Below are positions 7,229 through 7,255 of a stretch of 7,255 nt of DNA, piece after piece. Both the position numbers and the translations under genes were made by a program. The notes beneath the pieces are model-generated. The model worked only from the letters and a program-made list of their open reading frames with translations. It searched no databases and was not told the origin of the DNA. Source of the stretch: Methylotenera sp. UBA6020. GTDB lineage: Bacteria; Pseudomonadota; Gammaproteobacteria; Burkholderiales; Methylophilaceae. Numbering within the stretch: the stretch's first letter is position 1; each line of letters starts with the position of its first letter. Location: contig DIZU01000199.1 of NCBI GenBank assembly GCA_002429455.1, forward strand, positions 1 through 7,255, written 5' to 3'.

Positions 7229-7255
7229 CTGTCTCTTATACACATCTGATGCTGC
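7229..7255. other. Tn5/Nextera sequencing adapter left at the right end (not genomic)
   Basis: Positions 7229-7247 read CTGTCTCTTATACACATCT, an exact copy of the 19-bp Tn5 mosaic end used in Nextera transposition libraries. The next eight bases, GATGCTGC (7248-7255), match the start of the adjoining adapter arm (GACGCTGC) with one mismatch. The rimP coding match stops exactly at the junction. A real Tn5 or IS50 insertion would continue into transposon sequence, not into the synthetic adapter arm. Confidence 0.95.

Noticed and set aside
7229..7247. An exact Tn5 mosaic end, which could suggest a transposon insertion in rimP
   Set aside because: It is followed by the synthetic library adapter arm and sits at the very end of the sequence, so it is a library artefact and not a mobile element.
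1..7255. Search for an undescribed system (phage, defence, mobile, RNA or toxin-antitoxin cassette)
   Set aside because: All long minus-strand frames belong to one well-known operon and the gaps between them are at most 257 bp, with only ordinary regulatory structure. There is no room for, or trace of, an accessory system.

Overview
This window is a conserved bacterial translation and transcription housekeeping locus. Every gene lies on the minus strand. Read in the direction of transcription, from right to left, the order is rimP (5' end missing) - nusA - infB - rbfA - truB - rpsO - pnp (3' end missing). Protein features such as the NusA start [13 protein letters not shown], the 89-aa S15 and the long IF2 point to a betaproteobacterium. 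The moderate, slightly AT-leaning composition suggests a Methylophilaceae-like member of the Nitrosomonadales. The family-level placement is an inference made without any search.

Layout from left to right: 1-404 is the N-terminal third or less of pnp (PNPase). 405-661 is the rpsO-pnp gap, which holds a leader hairpin, an intrinsic terminator or attenuator, and a second long hairpin just after rpsO. 662-931 is rpsO. 932-1062 is the truB-rpsO gap, with a good sigma70-type promoter and an rpsO leader of about 80 nt. 1063-1977 is truB, which appears to use a TTG start. 2004-2360 is rbfA, whose Shine-Dalgarno sequence overlaps the infB stop codon. 2371-5139 is infB. 5140-5273 is an AT-rich gap with only a weak promoter candidate. 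5274-6740 is nusA. 6815-7228 is the genomic part of rimP. 7229-7255 is not genomic: it matches the Tn5/Nextera sequencing adapter.

The genes form a ribosome-biogenesis and RNA-metabolism unit. RimP and RbfA mature the 30S subunit, S15 is a primary 16S rRNA binder, IF2 starts translation, TruB modifies tRNA U55, NusA controls elongation, pausing and termination, and PNPase degrades RNA. I see no mobile element, CRISPR array, phage gene, defence cassette or other unknown system. The points worth a second look are the adapter at the right end, which creates a false rimP N-terminus, the regulatory structure around rpsO and pnp, and the non-canonical truB start.
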